A stretch of DNA of 64,000 bases from Paramecium primaurelia (lineage: Eukaryota > Ciliophora > Oligohymenophorea > Peniculida > Parameciidae): NCBI GenBank assembly GCA_905182975.1, contig CAJJDM010000071.1, forward strand, positions 124,001 through 188,000. Direction: 5' to 3'. The notes under the pieces are model-generated. The model saw nothing but the letters and a program-made list of their open reading frames with translations, was not told the DNA's origin and did no database searches. The first letter of the stretch is position 1. Each line of letters begins with the position of its first letter. Shown here in pieces: positions 1 through 13,790 of the stretch. A program made the position numbers and the translations under genes.

Positions 1-213
1 TTGTATCATTAAAATAAGATTTATGAATTGGTTTAAAATATAAAATGTTCATTTAATTCTTATTATGTTTTTTAAGTTTTATGTATATATTTAAAAATTA
101 ATTCAATAATTCATAAATAAAGCAGAATGTATATGAAGAAAAAAAAGACAGAGAAAGAGAAAGTGAATTACAAAACCCTATATACTTCTTTTGTTATTTA
201 AATAAAGATATTT
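1..213. other. Upstream intergenic sequence
   Basis: A+T-rich stretch upstream of the first gene. I see no coding frame, RNA gene or repeat. It probably carries the promoter of the gene starting at 214, but no motif can be singled out. Confidence 0.5.
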
Positions 214-3200
214 ATGGATAATGAGACAGTTCTCATCAATTAAACATTTTAATATATTGTCATTATACTTTCATCATTTTAACAATTAAGCTTTGCTTTT
301 GAGAATTACTATTTCTAAAATACAGAACATAATGGATTCAAGAATTTCTTTTTAGAAATTTCAACATTTACAAGACCTTATGTAATATTGGTTAAAAATT
401 ATGCTGTTTTTTCATTTATTATCCCATTGGTACTTTTACTTTCATATGAGGCCATAATTTTCTATATTTTTATATGTTTTGCAAGATGTAAAAAACAAAA
501 GAAAATATCTGAGATTCTTTTAGAATAAAATAGATTATTTTAAATAATACTAAGAATCTACTCTTATAAATAAGCATTGTTATACTACTTAATTTTTATA
601 CCTTAATTAGAATTAATAACCTCTTCCATATAATATTATTCATAAGATGAATATATAAATTTATTGGCTTTACCAACGGCAGTTATATCTTTTATTTTAA
701 TCACTTTGAATATGCTTTTTTATTTATTTTGTATCCAATAATCTAATCATATAAAAGTGAGAAATCTAAATATATTATCATAATCATTTAATCATTATTT
801 AAATCCAATCTATTAAATTTTAATTGTATATTTAAATGAATTTGAAAGGGATGATAAACAATTAAAATTTTACTTAATTGTTATAATTTTATTAATTAAA
901 TCATCATTTAATATTTATAGTATATTTACAACATTTTAAAACATTTATAGAAGATGTATAGTTGAATTATTCTCAGAATGCTTTTAATTTTCAATGTCTC
1001 TAATATTGGTTTTTATTGAATTATCATAATTTAAGTCTTAATATAAAGATTATGAGACTGGTTTAATTTTGATAATTATTCCACTTGCAACTTCAGTTCC
1101 ATTAATTATATATAATAATCTTCATTATAGTATTATTTTAAATAATAATCAAATGATGGCTAGTTACTTAATGTTATATAAAATTGCTTCGATTATTGAT
1201 GAATTTGGAGAAATCAAAAATTCCTATTTACATGATAATTAAAAAATCATATAAATTATCTATTTTCAGTAAATACATTTAAAACATTGTTAAACACCCA
1301 AATGTTTGTGTACTCAACAATAATAATTAACTTTTGAGTAAATTATAAATCTATATTTAAAAGATTAAGTTAACAACTTTAATTTAACAATTAATAAAAT
1401 TAAGCAATAATCAAATAAATAATTATATTTTTTAAACTATTTATCTTTGATACATTATTTAGGATTAAGTACAAGAGCATTTTAATAATCAAATCTTGTA
1501 GTTTATTAAGAAAGTGAAAACTTGTAAAATATTATATATTATATTATTCTAGTTCATCTTAATTTAGCAAAGTATAAGTTGTTAAAGCTGGAAGTTAGAA
1601 AGCTGAATCCAGTAATAGTTTGGACTAATAAAATAGTTCTTTATAAAAATCAAAGATTGATAGTAAACCTGATGAAATGATTCACATAAAGATTTAGAAT
1701 ATGGGATTTATATATAAATAAAGACTGATTTTAATGTAAGAATTAATAAAGAAGACAATGAGTACTGGATTAGGTAAATAGAGCAATTAAATATTATCTG
1801 ATAATCTTGAACATGCTGTTAAATTATTTTTAAAATCAGAAGAAAGCAATAAAAAATTAAAAAATAAGATCATCAAAATGATTAATAAAAAAAAGGATTT
1901 CTTTGTTAATTTAATTTTATTAAATTCTAATTTAAATTTATTTAATGCAGCTAAGTAAATGATTATGAAATTAACATAACTTGAAGATGAACTATTAAAA
2001 TTATATTTCTAATTCCCAAGTATATATATATTATATATTATTTAAAAGGTAGAAAAATGCAAGCACTCAATACTTTTTATTAGTCAGAAGTAATGAATAA
2101 TTATTTTTAAGCATACAAATTAGCCACAATAACTTCGATATCTGATGAAAAACTATTTAAAATGTAATCTTAAATAAGTTTTGATATGTTTTCTAGTAAA
2201 TTAGATTATATAATTGTGGGATTTGATGAAAAATCACATAAATTATAAATTAGACAATGTTCCAATCAAATCCACGATTTTTTTGGATATAATTAGGAAA
2301 AATTTTAATTATTTAAAACTATCGATCATCTTCTACCTAATAATTTTGATTCAATCCATTCAAAATTTGTATAACATTTTTTATCCTCTGGTTATTCGAA
2401 ATTCTTTCGTTTAATAAATTAGAATTACTGCAGATTTTAAAAGAAATTTATTAAATCTATAGATTTTTTTTTTGATATTAATGTAAGTAATTTAGAAGAT
2501 TTAACATTTGCTTGTTTTTTCTAAAATAAAGATAGCTAAAATGCTTTTATATTTTGTTGCAATAATAACAAAATTTAAAGTATAAGTAAAAACTTTGTTA
2601 ATAAAATTGGTTATCCAGTTAAGTTAATTAATTCATTAATGGAAACACTTTATAAATAACCATTATCAAAAGTCTTTCCTAAATTGTAAATGATTATGGA
2701 AATGAATGGAACTAAATTTTCAAATGATAATGATGATTTTGAATAAGATGTAATGGATTAGAGTGAATATTAAATTCATATGATTTTACCAGAGATTGAT
2801 TGCTTGATTAAAAATTAAAAATATGATTGGGATACAGAATCAAATTGTTAGTAGTTTGTTGTAGAAGCAGTATTTCACTATAGAAAATTGAAGTTAGATT
2901 CATCAAGTAATTATGCTATTGTAGAGATAAGAGAGGCAAAAAGATATTAGAAAACAATTAATACTCCATTGTAAACAGAAAATATTACTCCAACACCTGG
3001 AGCATCTTAAACTTAATTTTAAGATGATGATTTTGAAGATATTTAATTTTTTGAATAGGATGAATTTTATGCTAACATACCAAGAGCTTTGGAATTTGAT
3101 TAATAAGAGAATCAAAATTAAATTATGAATTTTGAATAAGATTAAGATTAATCAGAAAGTGATGCTTAATTTGGAAGAAAAGTCTTATAAAATTAAAAAA

Positions 3201-5484
3201 ATTAAAATTAATCATTTTATCCAAATGTTTCTTTGATGAGTCCTAAAGATGTAGGTTAAAAATTGATAGATGCAAAATATATTGAAGGAGGATTATATGA
3301 AAATAATAGTAGAAGAAATTAGAATGTTAGATAACAATTTTTTTCAGCTGTTGATTAAAAAGATGTATCATCTAATGCAGAAGAGGAAAGTATAGATGAA
3401 AATGATGATGAAATAAAAAATTAAAATTAAATAGATAAATTATAATTAGATGATATTGATTAAGAGTTATAAGAAAATATAAAAATGTAAATGTAATTAG
3501 AAGAATAGGATTAAAATGTTGTGTAAGTTGATGATATGGGATCTTAAGTAAGTTCAGTTGCAGCTTTTAAAAAGTCAAAATATTCTAAAAAATATGATTT
3601 GATTTAGAAATTGATTACTTCTGAAAAATTCTCAAGATATTATTATTTAGCTAGAACTTTTTTAATAGTATTATTATTACTTTTTATTGTATTTTCAATT
3701 GTTTAAATGATATTTTCATCTGATGATTTGAATAGATTCTTATAAGAATTAGATATGGTTCAAATAAAATCTAATATTGTTGCACCAATTGATAATTACA
3801 TTGTTGCTTAAAATGCTGTGATGTTTTATGCAATATTGAATATGATTGGTATGATGAATGCCTCAACAGCAGCTTTAAAATTAGAATATGCAAAAAATGA
3901 TATAACATATAATTATGAAGAATTAAAGTCTAGTTATATAAAACAATTATCAAATTAATATTTAAATCCATTTTTTTAAGATAAAAATTTCACTATAATG
4001 TAATCTGAATAAACAACTACATCAAATAGAAATGTATCTGCAAGAGAGGCAATCTACCTTTCTTTAGAAGCAGCTTATTAATTTGTATTGTTGGATTATT
4101 TAAACATTTTTACTTCCTTAGATCCAACTTCAGGGTTTTTTGTATATTTATTTGGAAATTATCAGACTTTTTATGATTAATTAACAATAGTAAATTAGGA
4201 TATGTTATCTTATTCTGTTTAAAGATCTGTAACAGTTAAAGAAAAATGGATGTCATTAATGATTCCAATTTTAATTATAGGATTTTTATTATTGTTAATT
4301 GTTATAAGATTTCACAACTAATATTTGCAATAATATGATCAATTTATATAACTTTTTTCAATGTTAGAAATAGTGTGGATATAAAGAGATATTGATAGAT
4401 ACAAAGGCATATCTGCTTTAGTAATTAAAGATTCAGATGTTTTATTTAAATATCAATTTGATCTTGATTTGAAAGAGAAGTTTCTAGCTGCTGAAGATAT
4501 AAGAAAAGAGAAAATAGCCCAAAATTAGAAAGGGCATAAATAGAAATAAAAAGCCACAAATCTAAACTTTAATCAGAAAACTACAAAACTACCATCTTTA
4601 ATAATATATTCAACAATATATGCTTTGTGTTTTGGATTATGTTTCATATCAACTTCTTTGGGGGAATCATATTTTTCCAAATATCCAGATACTACACATT
4701 TCTTTAACACTTTGTGTGATGTCAGTATTGCATCAACTGGTGTGTTTAGTTTAAGGTAAATCATATATGTAGTATCAGATAAAAATTAATAAGCCTTTTT
4801 TTTTATCAAAGATACTACCTATTTTATTTAAATATTTTTTGAACATATTGATACTATTAATGAATTTTTAGCATAAATGTCAGAATTTGATCCATCTACT
4901 TTGATAACATCAGAGGCATTTATAAATAAGATAGAATAACTAATGTAAAATGATGTTTGTGAATTTCTTCCATAAGTAAATATTCAACTGATATTTGTAA
5001 TTAGTTTAAAATAGAAAGTGCCTAAATGCATTGTGATTCTGTCTATGATGGGGTTGTTAGAAGAGGTTTTCAACTAGCTTTAAATACTGTAAGAAATGAA
5101 TTACTAAATGAATACAAAAATTCTTAAAACTTTAGTATTTAATAATATTCTCTTAATGAACAACTTGAAATAGGACTAATAAGTTATGATGCTGTTTCTA
5201 ATATCAAATTACAATTTTAAGATGAATTAGTTCATTTTACTTATAATCTAATTGATTAAATATTGGTACATAATATGATAAAGTTTTAGATTATTAACAT
5301 TTGTGCAATCATTTTTTATATAATTTCTATTGTGATGATTTATAAAGTTATTACATCAATTTACTACCAAGAATTTAAATTGGTGCTTAAGTTTATTTTA
5401 CTTATACCTTAGACCTCTTTGTTCCTAGATAATCAGTTAGATAGAACTATAAAATAAATAATTATTAAGCATAATTTAGCTTGA
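214..5484 (+). CDS. Large multi-pass membrane protein with PAS-like region (TmcB-like family)
   Basis: Model of 1,727 residues starting at ATG 214 and ending at TGA 5482-5484, with three 29-nt GT-AG introns at 1524-1552, 2020-2048 and 4976-5004; each restores the frame and the total is divisible by three. The N-terminal third has several hydrophobic segments (about residues 60-330) followed by a Cys-rich KHCQTPKCLC motif near residue 358, a hallmark I associate with ciliate TmcB-like proteins. A PAS-like segment (IQSISKNFVNKIGYP, about residues 785-800) follows. Next comes an acidic Gln/Asn-rich linker, then more membrane segments near residues 1125-1140 and 1330-1345, and others towards the end. 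The layout suggests a sensory membrane protein, but ligand and partners are unknown. Family assignment rests on motif memory, not on a search. Confidence 0.7.
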
Positions 5485-6180
5485 AATATTTGGTTATAAA
5501 TTAATTTAAATTTAAATAACAATTATATTATTGTAATCATTCTTTACTAATTTTCAAAGGAGTTAGAATTAATAATTTATTATTCTGATTTTTTCTACTT
5601 AAAATAGTGAGAATGCTATCTTTGGACATACCTAGAATAGTCTTATGTATGTACAAAAAAAATCTTTTTCTTATAAAATACAAATTTTGATAAGAAAGCA
5701 AGTACTCTAAATCAATTGATATTATATTTATAATCATTTTTACATTATTTTCATTTAATAAGTCATGAATATATTGAATATTCATTTCTAATCAGTAAAA
5801 TTTAAAATGAAGTCAGTAGATATAAAGATTTTGCTTGCAATTTTAACATCAACTGCTAATTATGTATCATTAAACAATTATAGATCAAATTATGAAAGCT
5901 CTTATTAAACTTAATCCAGCTCTTTAACATATTTATTAATTAACAGTTTTCTTCTTATTTTAGTTTTATTTCCATCCTAAAAATTCTAATATATTATAAG
6001 CTAAGCTTGAAACTTGCATAATCTTTTTTATACAATTTTGTATTTAAAAAAAATAGAAATTGCATACAGACTGATCATTAAATATACATATTTGACTATA
6101 TATCTCTTTGATAAATAGTAACTGATCTTAATTTAAACAGACTTTGTTTAATATTACAAATTATTTTATTTTATTTTATA
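5485..6180. other. Intergenic region
   Basis: About 700 bp between two plus-strand genes. Two short TGA-bounded frames exist here (5534-5785 minus, 5807-6010 plus), but frames of this length are expected by chance when only TGA is a stop. It presumably contains the terminator of the upstream gene and the promoter of the Ca2+ channel gene. Confidence 0.5.
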
Positions 6181-9100
6181 ATGAGCCAAAATGAAGAAAA
6201 TGATAAAATTTCTGAGGAATCAGAATAAAAAGATAATTCTTCAGAAGATGAGGCAGAAGAGAGAGAAAATCAATAAAGGGAAGAACATTTTGGAAGAGAT
6301 GAGCATGATGCAGTTAAGGTTCATAAATCACCAACATAAGTGAAAAGATAAGTTTTAAAAAGAAAGAGTACAATGAAGGCTGAAGACATGTTTGGAATGA
6401 ATTTCTTTAAATTCTAATATTATGTAAATTAAGAAGATTTGGGGATTCGCAAAAAACCTTACAACTCCTAATCAGGTGACAGACTAGTAGAACATAATTT
6501 CTATATGCATGAAAAGAAATATAGTTTTGGTAAAAATTCATTGTACATTTTGAATGAATCAAACATAATTAGAAAATATTGCGTTTGGATTGTAACTTGG
6601 CACTGGTTTGATAAAATTATTACTCTAATTATAGTTCTGAACACTATATCTTTGGCAATGTAGAATTATGATTTTAGAGTAAATGGAACTTCAAATCAGT
6701 CTGAATTGACATATGTTAGAAATTAAATGGAATACTTTTTTACAGCTGTATTTTTATTAGAATTTATTCTAAAAATATTAGCTATGGGATTTCTTTTTGA
6801 AAGACATACATACTTAAGAGATGGTTGGAATGTTTTAGATTTTGCAGTAGTGGGAACAAGTATTCTCTCTTTGGTTGGTAGTTTTAATCTAAGTGCAATT
6901 AGAACCATCAGAATTTTAAGACCATTAAGATCTATTAAATCTGTTCCTGGTCTTAGAATTTTAGTGGCTTCTTTATTGGATTCCTTACCTAATTTAGGTA
7001 ATGTTTTAGTTTTTCTGTTATATCTATTAGTTATATTTGGAATATTAGGATTGCAATTATTTGCAGGTGCTTATGAAAATAGATGTAGATTTACATAATT
7101 TCCAGTAAATGGAACTTGGCCAGCAGATCCATTAATAACTCATTTATGTAGTTCAGATTCAGATTGTCCTGAGAATGAGTATTGTGGTAATCCTATCAAT
7201 TACAATCTTCCTAATTAAGACATTCCCATCCCTGAATTAAATTACTCTTACACTACTTTTGATAATATATTAACTGCCACTTTTACTATCTTTTAAGCTC
7301 TAACAACAGAAGGATGGTCTACAATTGTTACATAATTAATAGATGCTGTTAATCCAATTTTGGTTTATATCTATTTTAATCTATTAATTATAATAGGATC
7401 ATTTTTTACAATAAATCTTATTCTAGCTGTTATTAATGATTCATTTTTAAAAAATCAATCAGAGAGAAGATAAGAATTATTGAAAGAGGAGTAACAAAGA
7501 AAACAATAGAGAAAAGAAAAAAAATAAAAAGAACGATAGAATGCTCAAATACATCCAACTTAAAACATAGCTGATTTAGTACCATCAGATGATTCTGATT
7601 CAGATGAAGAAGCTTAAAAGAAAAAAGAAGAAATAATAAAATAAGTCTTGAAACCAAGTAAATTTTAAGGAAGAGCAGAACAATTAAAGATATTACAAGA
7701 TTAATTTAATAGAAAAGTTAAAAAGGAGAAATAATAAATTAATTTTTTTGATCCATCTTTATATACTTTAGATGTAAATGATGATAAAGGAACTAATTTT
7801 GATACTAAATTCAAATAATTTTTTTTAAGATTTATAGAATCCCTTTTCTTCACTATATTAGTCAATTTCATTATAGCTGCTAATACTGTAGTATTGGCTA
7901 TGGATAGATATCCTCAACCAAAATCAGAAATTATAATATTATCATATCTAAATTTGGCTTTTACTTTATTTTTTGTTATAGAAATGATCTTGAAATTCTT
8001 TGCCTTAGGAATAACTGAATATTTCAAAGATTATATGAATATATTTGATGCTATAATTGTAGCAATTTCTTTAGTTGAATAAGTATTAGACCTTGCTGAA
8101 ATATCTGTATCTGGAGGATCAATAACGGCTGTTTCAGCTTTTAGAACTTTGAGAGTCTTTAGAATATTCAAATTAGCAAGATCTTGGAATTCTTTAAGGG
8201 AAATTCTTATAGCAATAGCAACAACATTAGAAGCTATTAGTTTTTTTACTATGTTATTACTTTTATTCATGGTTATAGCATCATTGGTTGGTATGGAATT
8301 ATTTGCATACAATATTCCAGATGTTAGATTAAATTTCAATACATTCTTTGATGCTATGATTACTATATTTGCTTTATTAACATCAGAATCATGGAATATC
8401 TAAACTTATTTATATATGTATAAATCAGATTAATGGTGGCCATTAATATTTTTTATTAGTGTAGTGATTATGGGAAATTTAATACTTCTAAAATTATTTA
8501 TAGCAATATTAATATATAATTTTGGATAAAAATCTATAGAAACTGAAAAGAAATTATAAGATAAAATGAGAAAATTGAATTTTTAATAATTGGTTGAATA
8601 ATTTAGATCATCTATAAAAGTATTTGATCCTGAAGAAAAAATTAAACATAAATCTCCAAAACCTGAAGAAGTACATCCAGAACATTAAAAGAAATTAAAA
8701 ATAAATTAAAATTATATTGGATAACATCAAAATTCAGATGTTGCTTGTTTCTTTTTAGCAAAATATGATCAGGCCAGATTTGAAGTAAGAAAAGAAACAA
8801 AATAAAAAAAATTGATTAAAAGGTTTTTTGATACTGCTGAGATAGTTGATCCAGAAGAGATTAGTGATGATTCTTCAGGTGATGAAGAATATATTAAACA
8901 AATGGAACAAAAAATGTAATTTCAAAGTTAAGGACCTTTAACATTTTAAGATGGATATACACCATAAATTTCACTTCATCAATCTTCTTAATAACCTGAT
9001 AAGAAAAGTAGTGTTTTCAGTAAACATGAAACTTCTTCTGCTTAAGATCATTTAGAAGGAGTTCTCATAGTAGGTACTTCACTTTTTATTTTTGATTAAT

Positions 9101-11518
9101 AATCTAAAATAAGAAGATTTGCTTTTAGATTTATTAACAAATCATAAGTTGTTGGATTTATTATTCTTATGATATTGGTTTCTTCTGTTCTTCTTGCTTT
9201 GGATGATCCTTTAGAAGAAAGTAATTCAGAAGTATTAACAGAAATAGATTTAGTTGTTACAATTATATTTACAGCTGAATCATTATTAAAAATCTTAGCC
9301 TATGGATTTCTAGTTAATGGAGAATTTAGTTATATGAGAGATTATGCTAATGTATTGGATTTCATTGTTATAATATTTAGTTGGGTAAGTATATTTTCTG
9401 ATGCAAATTTATAAATATTTAAAATTCTAAGAATTTTTAGAGTTTTGCGTCCTTTAAGATTAGTTTCAAGAAGTGATAGTTTAAAAATTGCAATTAATGC
9501 TTTGATACTTAGTTTATCTAAGATTTTCAATCTAATATTAGTTAGTTTAGTTTTTTATGGAATGTTTGGTATATTTGGTACAAATTTTTTTAAAGGAGCC
9601 TTTTATTCTTGTGATATTAGTAAGGTTGGTGAATATTAAATAATAGGAAAGTATGACTGTTTTGATTATGGAGGTAATTGGGTTAATGCAGATTATAATT
9701 TTGATAATGCTCTTAATTCAATTAGTTCATTATTTGTAATTTCAACAACTGAAGGATGGCTTGAATAAATGTATTAAGGAATTGATAGTGTTGGTATTGA
9801 TTTATAACCAATACATAATTATAATATGTATTGGTCTTTATTTTATATTGGATTTGTAATTATTGGATCTTTTTTTGTGATGAATTTATTTGCTGGTGTT
9901 GTTTTAGATGCCTTCAATTCTGAAACAGATAAATTACGTGGATATTTTTATATGACTCTTGAATAATAAGAATGGGTAGATATAAAAGAAAGAATTTACT
10001 ATGCTAAACCATAAATTAATTAAAGAATGAGTGATTAATGGTTTAGAGCTAAAATGTTTTAAATAATAAATCATAAATACTTTGATTCCATGATCTTTTT
10101 TCTAATTACAATTAATACTATATTGTTTATGTTACAATTTGTAAGATAACCTGATATATTAGATATTATTATATCATATTCAAATTTAGGATTTCTATGT
10201 ATATTCACAACTGAAATGCTAATCAAATTAATTGCATTAGGATGGTAATATTTTGCAGAGCCATTCAATCGATTTGATTTTGTTGTAGTTATCTTAAGTA
10301 TTGCAGGATCTGTCTTAGAATAAATGTCAATTTTAACTGCTTTTGGTACTGTAATAAGTGTTTTTCGATCTTTTAGAATAGTTAGAATCATGAGATTAAT
10401 TAGATCAGCAAGGAGTCTTAAAGCTATTTTTGAAACATTCTTCCTAACAGTAAGTTAATTAGCTAATATTGGTGGGTTATTATCAATCATTTTATTTATG
10501 TTTGCTGTTTTAGGAATAAATCTATTTCCTTATGTAAAATGGTCAAATAATGGTTTAACTGATTCTATCAATTTTTCTACTTTGGGTAAAGCATTTTTTA
10601 CTTTATTTAAATGCAGTACAGGTGAATAATGGGATTAGGTTTAGGCAGATTTAGTGAGATAAATGACACCTAATAATGTGTGTTTCTCTGAAAATCTATT
10701 GATTGATTATTAATTACATGGTTTTAATGGTTGTGGATTTTGGTATGGAGTTGCTTATATGGTGAGTTTTTAGATGATATTTGCAATGATTATGCTTAAT
10801 TTATTTGTTGCCATTATTGTGTAAGGATACGAAATTATATAGAAAGATGAAGCTTCTTCTATATCTACTAATCATATACAGGCATTTATTGAAGTTTGGA
10901 AATTTTATGATTAAACTGGTAGTGGATTGATAAGAGCATTAGATTTGGATCGTTTTATGGTTAAATTGCCTAAACCTTTGGGAGTAATTAATAATATATA
11001 ATTATTTAGTGGAAAGGATTATTACTAACTCAAATGGAGAAAAGAAAATTTATAAATTAATATCGATTACCAGTCTATATCAAAAACCAAACAGCTATGT
11101 ATTTCTTTTATGATGTTCTTGAAATACTGTCTCATAACATTTTAACAAGGAAATATGGTGATGATACAGAGTAAGATCAATACAATATTTTTATTTTAGA
11201 TTAGAACCAAAAAAATTAGTGAAAGCAACTAAAGATTTGATTAAGAAGAGGTTGTAATTGATTGAGTAATTGAAAAATGCTAAGACTTGTGCTTGGACAA
11301 GCGAGGATATTAATAGTGCTTTCATTATAATGAGGAGAATGAAATGGAAACTTGATGAATTGAAGGAAAAAAGAAAGAATGAAGTTCATGTTTTAAGAGA
11401 CCTTTCAAGTGGTGCTCATAGTAGTGAACAGGACAATTCTCCCGATTAAACCTAGAGACCTAGTTAATTCAATACTTAAGGACTTACTTCTGGTCATTAA
11501 ATGCATATAGATATTTGA
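6181..11518 (+). CDS. Four-domain voltage-gated Ca2+ channel alpha subunit
   Basis: Model of 1,760 residues with introns at 10984-11009 (26 nt) and 11171-11199 (29 nt). Four repeats of six membrane segments are visible. S4 voltage sensors with Arg/Lys every third residue include IRTIRILRPLRS (I), FRTLRVFRIFKLAR (II), LRIFRVLRPLRL (III) and FRSFRIVRIMRLIR (IV). The pore loops read TTEGW (about residue 376), TSESW (736), TTEGW (1190) and TGEQW (1480), giving a Glu-Glu-Glu-Glu filter typical of Ca2+-selective Cav channels and unlike the DEKA filter of Na+ channels. After the last S6 lies a WKFYDQTGSGLI segment resembling the EF-hand-like region of Cav C-termini. N- and C-terminal tails are charged and Gln-rich. 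In Paramecium, Cav channels in the ciliary membrane drive the backward-swimming action potential; that role is inferred. Length is slightly below animal Cav1/2. The gene ends 31 bp from the convergent cyclic-nucleotide-binding gene. Confidence 0.95.
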
Positions 11519-11549
11519 CTTTATTTTCATTATTTAAAATAATAAAGAG

Positions 11550-13101
11550 TCAATGTTTATATACTTTAAGTTTCATAACATTTGGACTTAAGGATATATA
11601 ATTTTTCTATGTTTAAAAATGCTTTGAATTATTGTTATCCTAAAATTGGAAATTTTAATTATAATGTTGACTTGATTTAACTATTGTTCTTTAACTGTTA
11701 TATGTTCTAAGAGTTAGGAATTATTTTCCTTAATTTTTCATAGTTGGACTACTGCTTCTAAAAGTTATAAAAGGATTATTTGGTTGATCATCATTATGAT
11801 AAAAGTGACTACTACTTCCAAATTATCTAGTCATAGTATCTTTCAAAGATGAAATATTTTATCTTTGATTTTCTTTTAACCCTCTATGAGACTTAAGGAA
11901 AATTTAGAATAAACTATTAAATTTAGGGATAGTAGATGTTAATCCTAATTTTCTTTTGGATTGCTCTATCATTGTATCCATTTTTTATTTGATCAATTAA
12001 TTTCTACTTTTATAATTTTAATTTTTAGATTCTTTATTTCTACAACTTTTTATATATTCTTCCTAAATCTCATTATCTTAATCGCATTATGTTTTTATTT
12101 GAAAATATCTAGGATATTTAAGATGAGTATTTTATTCTTAATGAACTTTAAAATTGACATAACAATTAATTTCTTACATATGTTTTTCCAAATCCTCTGT
12201 ATGTCCTTCAAAAATTTTTTCAATCAAAGATGTTCTGTGTATTTTGTAGATTTGTCCCTTAGGACTAAGACAAATAATCTAGAATTCGTATGGAATTTTA
12301 TTAAAGAGATGATAAAACCCAAATACTTGTAATTCTCCAATCTCAAATAACTAAAATATAGTGGATATTAATTACAATTAAAGGATGAGATTTATTCATT
12401 TATTTACGTACTTAAAATAAGCCAGATTTTACAATTAGAAAGCTATCTGATTTATCTCCTACTTATAATACAATCTAATTTTTTTCATATTCATATAGAA
12501 ATGAATTCAAATAGATCTAAGTTAATTAAGTTCTATTTAGTTGATTAAATATTGAAATCTAAGCAAAATAATCTATATTCTGAATAATAATAATTATTAT
12601 TTTTTACTTATTCGATCTTTTTTGTTTACTCATAATGCAGAATATATTGAAACTACTGTTTATCAAGAACAGCAAAGTAACAATTATTTACACAACGAAT
12701 AGTAGCTAATCTTGGTTATCTATGAATAAGAGCTAATTCTCCAAATGATTCTCCTTGTCTCAGAATTCTTACAGATTCTAATTCATCATAACCTCTTCTC
12801 TTAATCAATACTTCTACATGACCATCAAGAATCACATAAAATTTTGTGCCAATCGAATCTGTATTATTAATTGAGTCTCCATACCAACATGAAAAACAAT
12901 ATCGGTTGCTTAGAACACCTCTAAAAACATGTGTTTACAACATTCACGATGAATTGTCAATCCATTCTCTTAATTGTAATATTATTTAAAAAAAGGAAGT
13001 TCTTATGTAAAGTGAACTAATAGATCAATTTCAACTTTGCATCTATGTTTGGGTTATTTTTTCAATAAATTCAATGCTTCAACTAAGTGATCTTCAAGCA
13101 T
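11550..13101 (-). CDS. Protein with two cyclic-nucleotide-binding domains
   Basis: Model of 490 residues reading from ATG 13101-13099 to TGA 11552-11550, introns at 12859-12884 (26), 12580-12607 (28) and 12351-12375 (25). The first domain (about residues 65-170) has a near-canonical phosphate-binding cassette, GESFGELALI followed by PRLATI, with the Glu and Arg that contact cyclic phosphate. A second, weaker domain follows (about residues 185-310; GDKSDSFLIVKSG, then a degenerate cassette without the Arg). The C-terminal third is Gln/Asn/Ser-rich and low complexity. No kinase or channel domain is seen, so it may be a stand-alone cAMP/cGMP sensor or a PKA-regulatory-like protein; no pseudosubstrate site was recognised. 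It is convergent with the Ca2+ channel gene. Confidence 0.88.
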
Positions 13102-13790
13102 ATTAACAAAATAAAATAAAAATAAATTAGTCAAATTTTGTAGCTAATAAAAGTTTTTATTTTTGCTTATCAACTATTTATTAAATTAATGAAAAATATC
13201 ACTTTCTTAATATTATTTTCTTACTGAAATTGAATAGGTCTTAATTGAGAAGTTTAAATGTCATTATGAAAAGAGATTATTGATAATGATTACTGTAATA
13301 AGAGGTATTAGAGATGAAGAATTACTTAAATTAAATTATATCAATAGAAATATTAAACTAAACATTATACTTATTTAAATGATGGCGTTTAAGTTTAGAA
13401 ATTCTTAAAATTCCAAATTTTTAAGTACAAGATTATTATAAGATGATCATTATTTTCAAATGAGATTTTATATTTTATTGTATAATGAATACTGGAGTTA
13501 AAGTAATCTAAAAATAATTTGATATAATTGCAGTAATAACTATGACATAAATTGTTAACAAATGATATGTTAATGTTGAATTATTAACTTAATACAGGAG
13601 TGACTATTAAATAAAATAGATAATTCTTAAATCTTAATTATATAAGATTTGAATAAGTATTAAATGAAAATGTGTGTTTTAATAATCTGAATCTACAAAT
13701 ATAATTGAGTAATAATAAATTCTGAATTAATTTAGATTTATTATAATAATTGATAAAATAAAATAAGAGAAGTGAGCGAATCCCGTTTCT
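13102..13790. other. Intergenic region between divergent genes
   Basis: A+T-rich stretch between the minus-strand cyclic-nucleotide-binding gene and the plus-strand Sac phosphatase gene. A 78-codon frame at 13286-13522 has no recognisable similarity and could be chance. Probably holds promoters of both flanking genes. Confidence 0.45.

Noticed and set aside
5534..5785. 83-codon minus-strand frame
   Set aside because: Bounded by TGA on both sides and with no recognisable motif; with TGA as the only stop in A+T-rich DNA such lengths arise often by chance.
5807..6010. 67-codon plus-strand frame with hydrophobic C-terminal half
   Set aside because: Same chance argument, and it would start only 21 bp from an opposing start codon. 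No similarity recognised.
13286..13522. 78-codon plus-strand frame upstream of the Sac gene
   Set aside because: No motif, no supported intron linking it to the Sac gene; left as intergenic.
13765..13790. Sequence resembling a tRNA B-box (GCGAATCCCG)
   Set aside because: No acceptor stem, D-arm or anticodon arm can be folded around it.
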